Shown here: one piece after another, positions 1 to 12,270 of the stretch
Numbering within the stretch: the stretch's first letter is position 1
Layout of the letters: every line of letters starts with the position of its first letter
From: Amaurobius ferox
Lineage: Eukaryota; Arthropoda; Arachnida; Araneae; Amaurobiidae
Assembly: GCA_951213105.1 (NCBI GenBank)
Contig: OX578140.1
Location: 36,129,256 to 36,193,255, forward strand
DNA: 64,000 nucleotides
Reading direction: 5' to 3'
Program-made: the position numbers and the translations under genes
Notes under the pieces: generated by a model
Database searches by the model: none
Told to the model about the DNA's origin: nothing
The model's input: the letters and a program-made list of their open reading frames with translations, nothing else

Positions 1-523
1 AGGATTCACTTATATTTCAAAATCTCACTTACCTTCTTTTAAGTGAGTGTGATGAAAGTATAATATTTCTTAGCGGTATTTCATACTTTGAAAATAAAAT
101 TTATCCATTTTCCAATGGTGTTTCAAATTCTGGTTTTGGGTCTCTTGACATTTTGAAAAATATAAAGCATCATCATTAAGTTATATGCAAAATTTTATTA
201 TAACATTACTTGAATATATGACTTTATCACTATTTTGCTTAGTTCATGAAGAGAGAGGAAACAAAGCAATTTTAGTTAAAATGTTATGCAAAGTATTTAC
301 TAGTTAAAAGTCAGGTCCCCTGATTGAGCCTCTCACATTCTTTTAAAATTGATGATTACATATTATCAGATGCTTTCGTAGTGATTATGTGTGATATAAT
401 GAATAATTGTTGGTTGTAATACTTTGCAAATTATGATGAAAATGGTGTCGTTTGCAATCACTACACAGAAATGTGTTGTAAATGCTAAGAACAGTCTTAT
501 TTAAAAGACATAGTTATGCTTTT
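1..523. other. Non-coding, no recognisable feature
   Basis: AT-rich sequence with no open frame showing protein character, no tRNA-like box pair and no clear tandem repeat. It ends where the first family A element begins. It is best read as intronic or intergenic background. Confidence 0.6.
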
Positions 524-1413
524 TACTTTCCTTATATACATAATGTATAAGGAAAGTATTGTGACGGGGTCGAAAATTCGAATTCGAGTTTTCGACGGGA
601 GAGCACGTTTCAAGCATCCCTGATCACGAATCACACATTTTTGAAGTGGTATCTGTGTGTGTGTGTCAGTGAGTCTGTGGAGACGATAACTGACGAACGA
701 ATGGACCGATTCGAACCAAATTTGGTACAAAAATCACAATCCGTAAACACTGGAAGCCTATTGTTTTTATGTGTAATCGAATGTTCAGAACCACCCCCCC
801 TAAATTTTCGAATAAAATTTTGAAAAAATCGTCAAAAAATCGAAACCGCTAATAAAGTTACGCAAATAGACATTTTTTATGTAATGTTTCATTAGAAAAC
901 GATTGGCATTAATTTTAGAACGCTAACATGAATCGTTCTTGAGATATTGTACATTTTTTAAAAAAATTATGAAAAAGTCACATTAAAAAAAAAAATTCCT
1001 ATTGAGAAACATGTTCACTTTTCATATGTAATACCATGCGATAAATTGAGTGACATCATTCTCGTGGATCTAGCTCGTTCCATTCATGAAAAAAGATACT
1101 TTGAATAATACTTTTGTATTTGAACGCCAATAGTCATTTATCTGCTGTAAGAATAACTTTTTTCTTAGTGCATAACGCTTGGCGAGATTTTGGCGACGAA
1201 TTTGGCGGAATGTCGCCAACTTGGCGACTCTTTTTAAATGTTGCCAAATGGATAAAAATGATGCTAAATCAATGAAAATGACGACTCATTGTCGAAAATT
1301 CAATATCTTGGAAAGAATATTAGTATCTACTATAAGAAAAACCTATTTTTTTACTGTAAAAGTAGTAAATTCATTACATTATATAAGGAAAGTCATGTGT
1401 TGCCCACATAAGA
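524..1413 (-). mobile_element. Family A element, copy 1 (Helentron-like, non-autonomous)
   Basis: The hairpin end is on the left (ACTTTCCTTATA paired with TATAAGGAAAGT across a short loop) and the TC end is on the right, seen here as CCCACATAAGA, so the element is on the minus strand if the hairpin is its 3' end. Moving inward from the hairpin come a GGGGTCGAAAATTCG block, a short (TG)n tract at 655-667, the block ACGAACGAATGGACCGATTC, an AT-rich middle, and a cluster of TTGGCGA/TCGCCAA motifs at 1178-1235. The open frames across it carry no recognisable domain and differ between copies. It is flanked by T residues on both sides, as in the other copies. The Helentron assignment rests on architecture only, since no replication-helicase sequence is present. 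Confidence 0.72.
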
Positions 1414-1605
1414 TTTTTTTTAAACCCTTAACGTTACAAAATACTTCACACAGTCCTGTTGAAGTCCCCGACCACGCGGCTGACCCAAGGGTTTACAACA
1501 GCAGTTTGAGTGGTCGGTACAATCCTTCTGTTGGAGAAATTCAAAATATGCAAAATTAAATTAAAAAAATAAACCTAGGTCACGTCCATTCTTTTAAAAT
1601 CAGAG

Positions 1606-1608
<3 letters not shown>
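1414..1608. other. Short spacer between repeats
   Basis: An AT-rich spacer begins with a T run directly at the TC end of family A copy 1. A moderately GC-rich patch at 1455-1520 reads open for a short distance but has no splice or domain support. Confidence 0.4.

Positions 1609-1663
<55 letters not shown>
1609..1663. repeat. Compound (TA)n-(GA)n microsatellite
   Basis: An uninterrupted AT dinucleotide run passes directly into an AG run. A second, shorter TA run lies at 1802-1820, and together they bracket the AAAGTGACCA-motif block. Confidence 0.9.
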
Positions 1664-1664
<1 letters not shown>

Positions 1665-1674
1665 AAAGAGAGGC

Positions 1675-1801
1675 AAAGTGACCAACTTAGTATACTGACC
1701 ACCTAATTAAAGTGACCATTTTCATATAGTAACCACCGTCATTTTCATAAAGTGACCAGTTTTCTTAGTCCCAAGAGTGGTCACTTTAACCAAGTTACGC
1801 T
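1675..1801. repeat. AAAGTGACCA-motif block, possible small TA-type MITE
   Basis: AAAGTGACCA occurs at 1675, 1709 and 1749 and once inverted (TGGTCACTTT) at 1778. The right edge, read on the minus strand, begins TACAGCGTAACTTGG, which resembles the ends of Tc1/mariner-type MITEs, and TA runs lie on both sides. The left end is not a clear inverted match, so the boundaries are uncertain and the MITE reading is inference. Confidence 0.35.
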
Positions 1802-1820
1802 GTATATATATATATATATA

Positions 1821-4800
1821 GTATTTGCATGCAGAGAATAATTTATGGTTGCTACTTTTCGTAAATTGTAGTTTAAATAGTGCCATTTGCAATCCCTACA
1901 GTAAACCGGGCTAAAAATACCAAGAAACAACTAAAAATTATTTTTAAGATTAATTCTTTTGAATTCCTTAGCTTCACTGCTCAATCTTTTTATCAGAGAA
2001 GTTCAAAGCATTTAAAATTAAATTTAACACTAGAAAATTAGTGGAAAATAACTTTGGTTCAATTAATGATATGACAATTGCAAGCCACTGAGCTTGTCTG
2101 GTTAAAAATGACTTGGTTTATAAACATTCAGTAGTTTTAAACTTTGCCTACATAAACTATATCAGTTCTCCTGTATTCTAATAAATAGATAGAATTCATT
2201 TTTAGTTGAGCGAATATCATTAAACATACACTTCGCAAGCAAATAACACTGGATTCGAAATAGAATTAAAGAAATGTATTGTTTACAAATTCATAAGTAA
2301 TGTTTTAACAGAAACTTATATTTTGTGTGTGTATTTGGCACAAAGTGATGACAGTGTGGACTTTTGCATAACTGCATTATATGATTAATAATGAATTATA
2401 CTGATGAATCATAAATCAGGTATAATATTTTAGCTCTTCTGTCTCTGGGACTATATTTTTACTATTATTTTGTGATATTCATTGGCTGTTTTGTTTTACT
2501 TGTGAAATATTAAAACCGCAATGGAACAAAAAATGTAATAAACTTTATTTCTGCCATATAGAAGAATAACTAACACATAACAAATTGTGATTAAAATAAC
2601 AATGTTAAAAATATATTTCAGTAAAGCAAAACATCGTTTAAAGATTTTCCATTTATCTTAGTTCACTAGGTGGCGCAAATTTACATTTATTTTCATAATG
2701 GAATATAAAATTCCGAATTCAGTTGGGAAGTTGATAATCTAACCATTTTTATTATGATTCTAGATATAAAGTATATAACTGTTGGCAATCCTGACAATAA
2801 CTCCATTCTTTTCTCAAGAAAAAGTCTAGAAAACTCAAAGTGGTTTATAATTACTCCTTTAAAAAAATCAATGTAACCTACTATTAGAATCTGTGAAGCA
2901 TGTGTAAAAGGAGGCTTATTGCTGCTTAAACATTCTAGATAAGATTAACTTTCGGGATCTAAATTTAATATAATTTATTTTCTATGAATTAATGAAGAAT
3001 GAATGAGTAGATACATTTTATACATTATTTCATGCTTTAGAAATGGATAGGCCCACGAACGAGAAATGACAATCTCAAGTGCTATAACACAGATTTCAAA
3101 TAAGAGTTACCAGTGACATTTTCAATCACAACCGAAAATTTGAAAAAATTCTAACATGTTGGGTATAAATAGATTTTTTATATGATACGAAAATATTTCA
3201 AAGAAGGCATATATTTGGGTGAGAAGTATTATTAGATTTCTGCTTACTACCCCGTAATATTCCTTACAAATATCAGAATATTGCGTGAAATATCATGGAT
3301 CATTTATCATTTTTATCAGTCACACTTTTATACTTGATAATGAAATGTAATTTAAATTTATTCATACAATCCATTATCTAAATAATTTTTCTAAAACAGT
3401 TAGTTCCATTAATTTACCAAATAAGATCCAAAATGAAAAAAAACCTCAGAATAATGATCACTTAAAATGCACATCGCCAATTCTACGCGACCCCAAATCC
3501 CGTTTATTTGATGCTTATTTACTTTTGAAGCAATAAATATTTGACCCAAATAGCACATTCCAACTCTTGGTATTTTAAGGCAAATTACTTCTTTACTTGA
3601 AACAATTTCAGATGTTAAATGCATTGCAGTAAAATTAATAGCACGGTCGGTTCACAAAAGAACTGGGAATTATGGGTAAGATGAATTACCCCTATTTCTC
3701 CTTTAGATACATTATTTATCCCTATGATAATATTTTTATTATTCCTAATTCATTATATCACTATTCATATTTGAAATTATTCTTTCTGTATTCCTTTAAA
3801 AAATTCTTGAAGAATTATTTTATGAGCGACTTACTTTCATTAAATAATAATATTTTTAAGATTTAAAAATGTATTTAAATATTAAATTGAAAATGACATG
3901 CTCATGCTAATGAGTATATAGCATATTCGTGGTGGTTTAGAATCCACTTTAAAATGTATGTCCCTAACAAAGGAGATCCTGTGTGCTTGAAAACAACAGT
4001 AGATTGCCAAAATAATTCGATCCAGTTCAAGAACTACGATCCATCGGACGAAGAAAGTTTTCTTGGAACAACGAAGTTTTCTTCAATATTTATATATACG
4101 AGTATTTTAAATTAAAAACCGTATTTTGTATCTATTTTTTTAAAGTAACAGTTTATTCAAAACATTTATCTTAGGATAGAAATTGCTAACTTTTGTGTTC
4201 TTACATACTTAAATAATGAAATACTTTTCATTATTATTCAATTTCTGCTCATGATGTTTGTTTATCTCATGAACTGAAAATGGAATTATTCATACGTTGG
4301 GAATGCATTCGACAAAGAAAACAATCAGTCCTTGTCAAAAATGTTTTTTGTTTGTGTTGCCAAATGCACTCTCCAAAAAACAATTAAGTATTTTACTTTG
4401 TTGACTGTCATATTGGAGCTCTTGAACATATTTTGGCATTGTCTTTTTGGAAATGAAAGAAAATAAGCTACTATGTTTTCACGACGATTTGTATAGATTC
4501 AGTAAATTAATTTCAAAGAAGTGATAATTTAAATGCATTTTTCATATATGAAGAATGTCTTGATGTTTACTTTAACAACATTTAACTGTTTGTGTTTTTT
4601 GTTATTGCTAAATGATATTTATAAAGAGGAAAGTAATCTAAAGGGGAATATTTATAAAATTAATTTGCTGATATGCTATTCATGTATCTTTACTTAAAAG
4701 AATGGTTTTATCAATATCATATCTTTTACACACTGCTGTCTACAAACACATAAATGCATGGATGAGTGTGTATTATATGTGAATGTGTGTATACATATCC

Positions 4801-6058
4801 ACGTGCTTCAGCTAAAACGTATTAAAAAAAATTGGGAACGGATTATTTTTCCTCAAATATTGCAAAAAAAAAATACTTTTTTGTCAAGATAATTGAGACA
4901 GAGTAAATGTAGTAGTAACATTATTACAGTAAATATAGAGAAATTTCTATCAACAGAAATATACTCATGTGACACAGGAAGATAGGCGAAAATAATATTT
5001 AAAAATAGTAATTAAACAAACAAACCAAGAAGGTATCAATAAGAGTAAAACAAGTGGAAACTTGCAAAAAACCCACTCAAACCACTGTAAAATTAATCTG
5101 TATAAATAACATTGAAAATCTGCCTGAGTGTATGTATGTATCTGTGCGTATTTGTCTCAGAATTACAGAATAGCTGCACTGAAATGTCTGAAATTTTCAC
5201 CAGGGATTATCGAGATATTAATAAAGATACTCACTATTAAACATTCCATTGAAATAGCATTATGCAGATGATATTTGTTCCACAAAATTATTTAAAAACA
5301 ATTACATATTGTTAAGAAACAAAATTAAACCCAATGCGTTTATATAGCAGATTTTTTTTTTAAGAATCATGATGCTAAGCAACGTAATTAAACCCAATGA
5401 GTGAGGAGAGGATCTTTTTGCTGCATGCGAAGGACAGATATACTGCTAGTTATAAATATGCATGAATATTCTTTTATAATATAGAAAATTATATATGTTT
5501 AACGTTTAAAATATTTTTACAATAGTAATTATGCAATTTTTTATTTAAATACAAATGACGTAATGTACAGAACATTAGAATGAGCTGCTGGCGAGATATT
5601 GAACGCTTTTCATCTAAAATGGTAAAAGAAGATGAATATTATCAAATTAGTATTATTTAAGCCTCTCAAAAACAGGGAAAGTAGCACTCTTGAAAATAAA
5701 GTTGCATTATTTTAATGTTTTATTTTGTTTAAGCTGCTTGGCGTCGAAAATAGTCGCCTTAATCAAACATTGGCGCCGTTAGGCGCTGTCCCCTAGTCAC
5801 TACTATAAATGTGCAAAGTTTCAGCCTTCTGGGGACTTTTGTGGTATCTAGAGCGACTTTTCGACCCTCTAGATGTCAGTCCGCTCTCTCCATCCAGTCG
5901 AAGAAACTAGAAATCTGGTTCTATTTGCTTGTATCTTCCTGTTCTCTCATTACATTCTTTACAAATAAGTCACATTAAAAAATTTTGCCTTGAAAAACAA
6001 AATAAAACCTCAGAAATCCGTTGAATATTAACTAAAATGCAAAATAGAGAATAAAAAA
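1821..6058. other. 4.2-kb AT-rich non-coding stretch
   Basis: No exon-like block, transposase or RT motif was recognised. The two longest open frames (3409-3624 minus, 3672-3866 plus) are low-complexity AT-rich reading with no domain. A separate 80-bp patch at 5770-5850 belongs to a poly-C-associated repeat described elsewhere. Most of the stretch is consistent with intron or old, unrecognisable transposon sequence. Confidence 0.55.
5770..5850. repeat. Family E fragment (poly-C-associated repeat)
   Basis: The stretch around TATAAATGTGCAAAGTTTCA followed by GCCTTCT matches a block at 7915-7945 and, inverted, blocks near 50290-50330. The shared core is CTATNATAANTNTGCAAAG followed by a TCTTCT-like motif. 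This copy retains CCCCT rather than a long poly-C run. The outer limits are not defined, and similarity may extend to about 5950. Confidence 0.45.
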
Positions 6059-6985
6059 TCTGATGTGGGCAGCACATGACTTTCCTTATATAATGGAATG
6101 AATTTACTACCTTTACAGTTAAAAAAATGCTATTTTTATAGTAGATACTTATATGCCTTCCAAGATATTGAATTTTCTTAAATTAGTCGTCATTTTCATT
6201 GATTTAGCGTCATTTTTAGCCATTTAGTGAGATTTTCGTTAATTTGTCAACATTTAAAAAAATCGCCAAGTTGCCGACATTCCGGAAAATTCGTTGCCAA
6301 AATCTCGCCAAGTGTTATGAACGGAGAAATATGTTATTCTTACAGCAATAAATGACTATTGGCATTCAAATACAAAAGTATTACTCAAAGTATCTTTTCT
6401 CGTGAATGGAACAAGTTAGATCCACGAGAATGATGTCGCCAAATTTATCGCATGATATTACATATGAAAAGTGAACATGTTTCTTAACAGTTAATATTTT
6501 TTAGTTTACTTGATTTTTTGATAAATTTATCTGAAAAATGTGCATTATCTCGAGAACGGTTAATGCTATCGTTCTGCAGTTTATGTCAATCGTTTTCTAA
6601 GGAAAAATTACATAAGAAATATCTATTTGCGTAACTTTCTGAAAGGTTTTGATTTTTTGATGATTTTTTCAAAATTTCACTCGAAAACTAAGAGGGTTCT
6701 GAAAATTCGATTGTGTATAAAAACAATAGGCTTCCAGTGTTTACAGATTTTGATTTTTGTTCCAAATTTCATTGGAATCGGTCCATTGCTTCGTCAGTTA
6801 TCGTCTCCACAGGCTCACTGACACACATACACACACACATACACAGACATCACTTCAAAAATGTTCGATTCGTGATCAGGAATGCTTCAAACGTGCTCTC
6901 CCTTGATGCTGCTCTGAAAACTCGAATTCGAATTTTCGACCCCGTCAGAATACTTTCCTTATACATTATGCATATAAGGAAAGTA
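6059..6985 (+). mobile_element. Family A element, copy 2
   Basis: It starts TCTGATGTGGGCAGCACATG and ends in the hairpin ACTTTCCTTATACATTATG...GGAAAGT. This is the most diverged near-full copy. The microsatellite is short (CACACACACA near 6830), one CG-rich box is changed, and an extra GATGCTGCTCT lies before the AAAACTCGAATTCG block. The preceding A run and following AATTAA keep the usual A/T-flanked insertion pattern. Confidence 0.7.
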
Positions 6986-7175
6986 ATTAACTGAAGTAAT
7001 TTACAGTTTTTTGCACGTGCTATGCTACTAATATTACGGAGTTACAAAAAATAAACTACAACGTTCATCTGGAACTGTCGGGATTTTTCTTCGCTTACTT
7101 TAAGTCGAGATGTGGAACGGTTTAATTTTATTTAAAATTTAGGGGTTCCTCAAAAAAAGCAAAAGATAGTTGCTA

Positions 7176-7178
<3 letters not shown>

Positions 7179-7204
<26 letters not shown>
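7179..7204. repeat. Poly-T tract
   Basis: An uninterrupted T run of about 26 bases. It could be the A-tail of a minus-strand retroposon, but nothing recognisable as a SINE or LINE body follows it on that strand. Confidence 0.75.
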
Positions 7205-7210
<6 letters not shown>

Positions 7211-7796
7211 GCAAAGAAAGGAAGAATCACGATATCCTTGATTCGTCCTACTCGCATAAAAAGTATATATCATAGGATTAAGGACGTTCGGCGAAAACAA
7301 TAGCTAAAGAGGGGGTATGCTAGTCAGCTTTCCAGCCATTAATAATAGTTCATTTCTGAAGTAGTTCTTCCTTTTTAGGGAAATCTAACCATCCTCAAAC
7401 AATTTTTTGAATGGTTTGAACAGTGTAAAGCCGTGTGTTTAATATCAAATTAGAGGATCTCTCACGCTGTTGCCATGTTATGAGATATTTCGGGAGTGGT
7501 TCAAACACTGAATGGTTAGTGAATGTTGAAAGTGGGCAACAAAATGTCTGATGCGTCAGCTCTCATTTATAGGAGCCTTAATTCTGTCCTGAAGTCGATA
7601 GCATGCATATGCAAAGATCAAACCTTTTAATTCATATAAAGGATTCTCGAGAGTCTGGAAGTGCATACCCCCACCCCCCTCCTCCTCATTTTCTTCGTCC
7701 TCGGTGTGAAATAAAAATTTTGGTTCTACCCCGTGGTTGACAGTATAAGAACGCAAATATTCAGTCCATCACGCGAGGACTTCTGGATTTTCTGAT
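7205..7796. other. Non-coding stretch with a purine-rich open frame on the minus strand
   Basis: A 66-codon minus-strand frame (7556-7756) contains an acidic E/G-rich run encoded by CCTCCTCATTTTC-type sequence. This looks like simple-sequence translation rather than a protein domain, and no splice context supports it. Nothing else was recognised. Confidence 0.4.
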
Positions 7797-7990
7797 AATA
7801 CTTTTTCTGAACATCCCTATCTCCCCCCCCACCACCACCACACACACACACACACGCACATACGAGAGAGGGATTGAAAATCGCACTACGATTTGTTCTG
7901 TCCCATGCTTGTTGCTATAAGTATTTAAAGTTTCAATCTTCTAGTTAACCCCGAAGGAGATGAGGGGTCCAGATGGTCTGAAAAGACACA
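7797..7990. repeat. Family E copy with poly-C and (CA)n tract
   Basis: A poly-C run is followed by a CACCAC/CACACA microsatellite and then a block containing GTTCTGTCCCATGCTTG and TATAAGTATTTAAAGTTTC. The same block, inverted, occurs in the repeat units at 50093-50650. The association of homopolymer C with this core in both places suggests that the C run is part of the repeat. Confidence 0.5.
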
Positions 7991-8940
7991 CACACACAAA
8001 ACACCTTGAAATCTTTGTAAGTACAGTTAACATACATATTGAAATCGTTGTATGGAAGTTATCACGAACCATTCTCGAGGTATTGGATATCTTACGATTA
8101 CAAGGAAGTGCGATATCTCTCTAAATAATTAAACGGTTTCCACAATATTTACTATTTTTTCAATTGGTATTTCTTTAATTAGTATTTTTTCAATTTTGAT
8201 TTTTTTCAATTAATAGCAACATTAATTTATAAGAATACTCTAATTTGTGTTATTATTTATATGCAGTATCAATTTCTTTGAATATGTAGGAAAAATACTT
8301 CGGAGTTAGATATATCAGATTGTTTTCATTTTACGCTGCTTTTATAACTAGAAATCCTTTTTACATAATTTTTGCGCTCATTTGTGTGAAATTTTCAATG
8401 TTTATTCAGTCAACCATTCCAGCATTTACTGAAACTCTCCAACACAATTTCATCACACACACAATGCGAACATAAAAGACATTTTACACGATAAATTTTA
8501 AGTAGAAAATTTGTTTTATTTAAATTTTAAAAGGAGCAGAGAATAAATTATATTCCTATCCGTATAAAAGATTATTGAAATATTTATACGTTGAATAAAT
8601 ATTTGCGAGGCGGTCCATCGATTCTTTATCTCTGTTTTGCAAATTCTATCGAAGAAGAGTTCAAAAGATTCCATTGTAAAGGAATCGAAATTGCCCTGTT
8701 AGGCTTTATATTTTTATAAATTCTCGATTAGGTAACCTCGAAATATATTTAACTTGCTTCAGAAAATGCGATGTACGTAAAAGGTCCCCCCCCCCCACTT
8801 CTAAAATCAACGGTTATCTTAAATATATCGCATTTTAATGATCTATTTGGCATCATTTGTCTCGTAATTCAAATTTTCATTCAAAAATCTCTATATGTCC
8901 TTATATAGATTATTCTCCCATGGTCTTAATGTCATCAATA
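7991..8940. other. AT-rich non-coding stretch
   Basis: It contains a (CA)n patch at 7986-7998 and, at 8070-8100, a block (ACCATTCTCGAGGTATTGG) reminiscent of the 'cgttctcgagatatt' segment of families A and B, suggesting a decayed relative. A poly-C run lies at 8788-8797. No gene was seen. Confidence 0.45.
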
Positions 8941-9440
8941 TACGAATACGAAATTGGAACAAATATTGAAGAATATGTTAACAAAACTAGGTACATACGT
9001 ACGCTTATAAGCAGCATCTTTGTCACTAGAAATTATTCCACGGATACACGACTTTCTAGCTTAAGTGAAACACTTAAGTAACTGATAGAAACTTAAGTTT
9101 CTATTAGTATGCGAAATCGCACCAAATATTAAATAACTTGTTCAAGTTTCTATTAGTAACTAAGTAGTTAAGCTAAGTAGTAGTTAAGTAAGTTTTAAAT
9201 TAAGCTTCTATTAGTAACTTATGTTTATATTAACTTAAGTTAATATAAACTTAAGTTAATAAAAACTTCAGTTTTTATTAACTTAAGTTTATATTAACTT
9301 GAGTTTCTATTAGTAACTTGAATTAAGATATGATATCGTGCCAAATATCAAGGAATATGTCATTGCCATCTTTGATGAACACGATTTTTGCTAGTAGAAT
9401 TTATCTCATAGTTACGTAATTTTATTACTTCAGATTAGTA
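8941..9440. repeat. Imperfect tandem repeat rich in TAAGTTTCTATTAGTAACT
   Basis: The block CGAAATTGGAACAAATATTG near 8948 recurs in altered form near 9111 and near 9332. Between them are many copies of variants of TAAGTTTCTATTAGTAACT and of ACTTAAGT. The 74-codon open frame at 8857-9081 overlaps the first unit and has no recognisable domain. The period is irregular and the array is much diverged. Confidence 0.6.
9237..9300. repeat. Perfect 64-bp palindrome
   Basis: Two 31-base arms (9237-9267 and 9270-9300) are exact reverse complements around a 2-base centre. The arms contain ACTTAAGT and TTATATTAACTT. The palindrome lies inside the diverged ACTTAAGT repeat block and probably arose by inverted duplication of one unit. 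It could extrude as a cruciform. Confidence 0.85.
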
Positions 9441-10689
9441 ACTTCAGTTTCTAACTTTTTTTCACTGCGGAAAACTTAATTGCGGAGAAACATTATATAC
9501 GATACATACACGGCGTAAGAGCAAAACACATAATGCATTAGTTTTATATACCGCACCATGGCAGTCTGAATCTAAAATCACTAGATATTAAGTCCGTTAT
9601 ATGACAAGGTGTATTAACTTATGAGGTTCCCTCGCAGGCTGTTTGCAGAGCTTGCGCTCGTTCCTTCTTAAATTTTTGCTTTTCATTTTTGCAATGATTA
9701 TAATAGAAGTGGAACTAGATAGTGTGGAATATAAATTTTTTGCAAAAGTCCAGTGAAAGAACCAAACTCCAGACATTTTTGTGTTACTTCATGACTTATA
9801 GGCGTAGCCAAGGTCTCAAAAAATGCGGAATTTCCGATGGAATGAGGGGATTAAAATGTTAGATATTATTTTGCCAACTTAGACTTAACAAAGTACTATA
9901 TAATGCTTCTGTCAATGAGGTGGTATGATCCTTAAATAGCCTTCCAAGCTAAGCCACTGGCCAAAAATTGAAGTTTCCCTAAACTGAAAATTTTCGCATT
10001 ATTCTTCTATTTTTAAAGCCATGTACGAGGAAATAAACGTAACTTATTGAAAATCTATTTAAACAAAATTCATGTGTCAACAAAAGTATTTATTTCTTCT
10101 CATTAAATAAAGATATTAATCCAATGCTATATTGTTTGGGGAAAACGAAATAAAAATTAATCAAAATGACAATATTTCAAATTCAATCCAATTAATTAAA
10201 CTGAACTTTAAGATAAAACTACCAAGCACGAATTTAGTCGTCATATAATGACTTTAAAATAGATTTTTCTATAATAAGTGATAATAATTTATTGTAAACG
10301 TGCTTATGCATAAATAACGTTGAAAACGCGTTAAGTCGGGCAAAATCCCATTAAATACACATGGAAATGGAGATTTAAGTGAAATGTCAATATCGATTGG
10401 ATAAGCAACTCCAATTGTTTTTCTTCTTATTGGATCTATATATCAGGTAAATAATATAAATTTTGAAACACTTTGACGTTTTCTCAAATACGTGATTTGC
10501 TTAACCGTGTGTCACAAAAATTCACCTCTTACTACGAAAAATATGTAAATTAGAAGAATTGTGATGGTGTAATAAATTCAAATCGCATACTTTGAAATAT
10601 ATATAAACATAATTTATATCATTGAACAGGAATCCCACATATATAGCATTCCCTAGAACTTACAATATACATGGTGTTTTACGAAGTTG
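9441..10689. other. AT-rich non-coding stretch
   Basis: No coding, RNA or transposon signature was recognised. Short open frames are absent or trivial. Confidence 0.55.
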
Positions 10690-10734
10690 TACGACTAAAC
10701 ATATCTTAAACAATTGGTTGCAGTTAAGAACCTT

Positions 10735-10815
10735 ACTGCCCCAACCGGGTATCGAACTACGGATCTTCTTATTGACCAGGCGCTCTCTACCATGGAGATA
10801 ATGGGACGAGATTGC
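10735..10815 (-). mobile_element. tRNA-like head, probable old SINE
   Basis: Read on the minus strand, the segment holds an A-box-like TGGTAGAGAGCGCC, a middle resembling an anticodon arm, and a B-box-like GTTCGATACCCGG at internal-promoter spacing. The acceptor stem does not pair and a D-arm insertion is present, so this is not a functional tRNA. A tRNA-derived SINE or tRNA pseudogene is the likely source. The tail was not delimited. Confidence 0.45.
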
Positions 10816-11159
10816 AAGCTCTTATCGTAGAAGTAAATTTGACATTCTCCTTCCGCTAATGTCAGATTGATGTGCAACTTAACAATCTGACTAGCCACCT
10901 CCTGCTACTTTTGCCCCAGGATAGTCTACTGATACTATTATTTTTACACATGTTATTATCCTATGTGGTCATTGCCAACCCCCCTCCCCCCTCTATTTCG
11001 AAATTGACGTCCAATAGAGTCCTTTGAATCCGTGCTAATTGTACTACGGCCACTTTCAGACCTCCAACATCTTAACACTAACCTACTTGATTGATTTCCT
11101 CGCATTGTTGCGCAAACAATACTTAAATTCTGAAGAACAGACCACAAAGACAATATTTA

Positions 11160-11335
11160 TGTCCACACCAATCGGAATAAAATCTGGGAAAAGGCCGAAG
11201 TTGCGATGGATCAATTGCGTGGACAAGGACTTTGTTAAACTAAAAAAAATTGAGAAACATCGCTCATAAATAGACCGCTTGAAAGAAACTTCTGTGAAAG
11301 GTCAAGGCCCACAATGGACACTTTTTCCAATCATG
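11160..11335 (+). pseudogene. Remnant of a non-LTR retrotransposon ORF C-terminus
   Basis: The frame from 11172 reads GIKSGKRPKLRWINCVDKDF, followed past a stop by a degraded W-K-like, KAKAH-like tail. The RPKLRW...D.V..D signature is typical of the extreme C-terminal region of reverse-transcriptase ORFs of arthropod non-LTR elements. What remains is about 55 codons with a stop near 11267 and no RT core upstream, so this is a 5'-truncated, decayed copy. Assignment to a clade is not possible. It lies between a tRNA-like SINE head and a tandem repeat array. Confidence 0.55.
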
Positions 11336-11490
11336 AATCCTCTGGCGCAGGGATTCTCAAAACGTATAAATCCAACAAGTTAAATCACTTCGATTTTGTG
11401 CCATATCATCAACTTTTCTTTCATTTATACGAATACTATGTATTTTTAGGTTTAGATCAGAATGTTTTGGGGTTTCTTCGAACGTTTTAG

Positions 11491-12270
11491 GGACAAGAGG
11501 ACGAATTTGACTGGGAACAGTTTAAAGGTAATGCTAAACTACAAGTATCTATATATACTCAGGTCACATCATAATACCTTGCATTCTAACCTCGTATCTC
11601 TGGATCCAAACGTATTTTATCGTCAATTACAGTGAATGTTAAGGTCAATTAAGGAGAACAAATTTGTCTGATAACAGTTTAAAGTGATTGCCAAACTGGA
11701 ATAAATAGCTATGCAAACTCAGGTCACACTATTTTACCTTACATTCTAACTTCGTACCTTCAGATTTCAATGTATTTTAAGGTTAATTAAAGGGTTTAAA
11801 GTCAATTAAAGAGGAAAAATTTGACTGAGAACAGTTTAAAATGATTGTTAAGCTAGAACGAATATCTATGCATACTCAGAGCACGAATATCTATGCATAC
11901 TCAGAACAGGAGCGCGGTAGCCCATTGGTTAGCGCGCTGGAGTTGCACTCGGTAGGCCCGGGTTCGATTCCAGCCACTGCCAAAACTGCCGCCGTGTTCA
12001 TGCGGAGTACGATCACGTTAAACATGTGGGTCCGAAAGTCCTTCCGAGAGGTTGGTGGTAGGGGAAAGAGGGTACGGTCCCTGTGGATGCCTCCCCCACT
12101 GGGTTCCGGTCTAAATTGGATGGCACTTCCCGACTTTCCAAACAGTTACCTTACACCTTTCTGGTAGGTCGGACGGTTTGGGTTTCAACAACAACAGCAT
12201 ACTCAGAGCACACCATCATACCTTACATTCTAATCTCATACCTTCAAATGTAACTTATGAAGTCAATCAA
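11491..12270. repeat. Three-unit tandem repeat (~160 bp), third unit split by a SINE
   Basis: Units start near 11491, 11653 and 11811. Each carries an ACAGTTTAAA block, a TATGCATACTCAG-like block, ACCTTACATTCTAA, and a GTCAATTAA end. In the third unit, about 290 bp of SINE sequence interrupts the array, and the remaining part of the unit continues at 12207. A 22-bp internal duplication (GAATATCTATGCATACTCAG) sits immediately left of the SINE. Confidence 0.75.
11905..12196 (+). mobile_element. tRNA-derived SINE with target-site duplication
   Basis: The head has an A box (TAGCCCATTGGTTAGCGCG, 11918-11936) and a B box (GGTTCGATTCC, 11961-11971) at normal RNA polymerase III spacing. A GC-rich body follows, then a CAA-repeat tail (12187-12194). 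GCATACTCAG flanks it on both sides (11895-11904 and 12197-12206), a clean 10-bp target-site duplication. The 5' and 3' stems do not pair as in a real tRNA. The 108-codon open frame across it (11841-12167) is the SINE body read as protein and should be ignored. The body matches 57055-57320. Confidence 0.85.

Noticed and set aside
11905..11985. A functional tRNA gene
   Set aside because: A and B boxes are good, but the acceptor ends do not pair, a SINE body follows and a target-site duplication flanks the whole unit.
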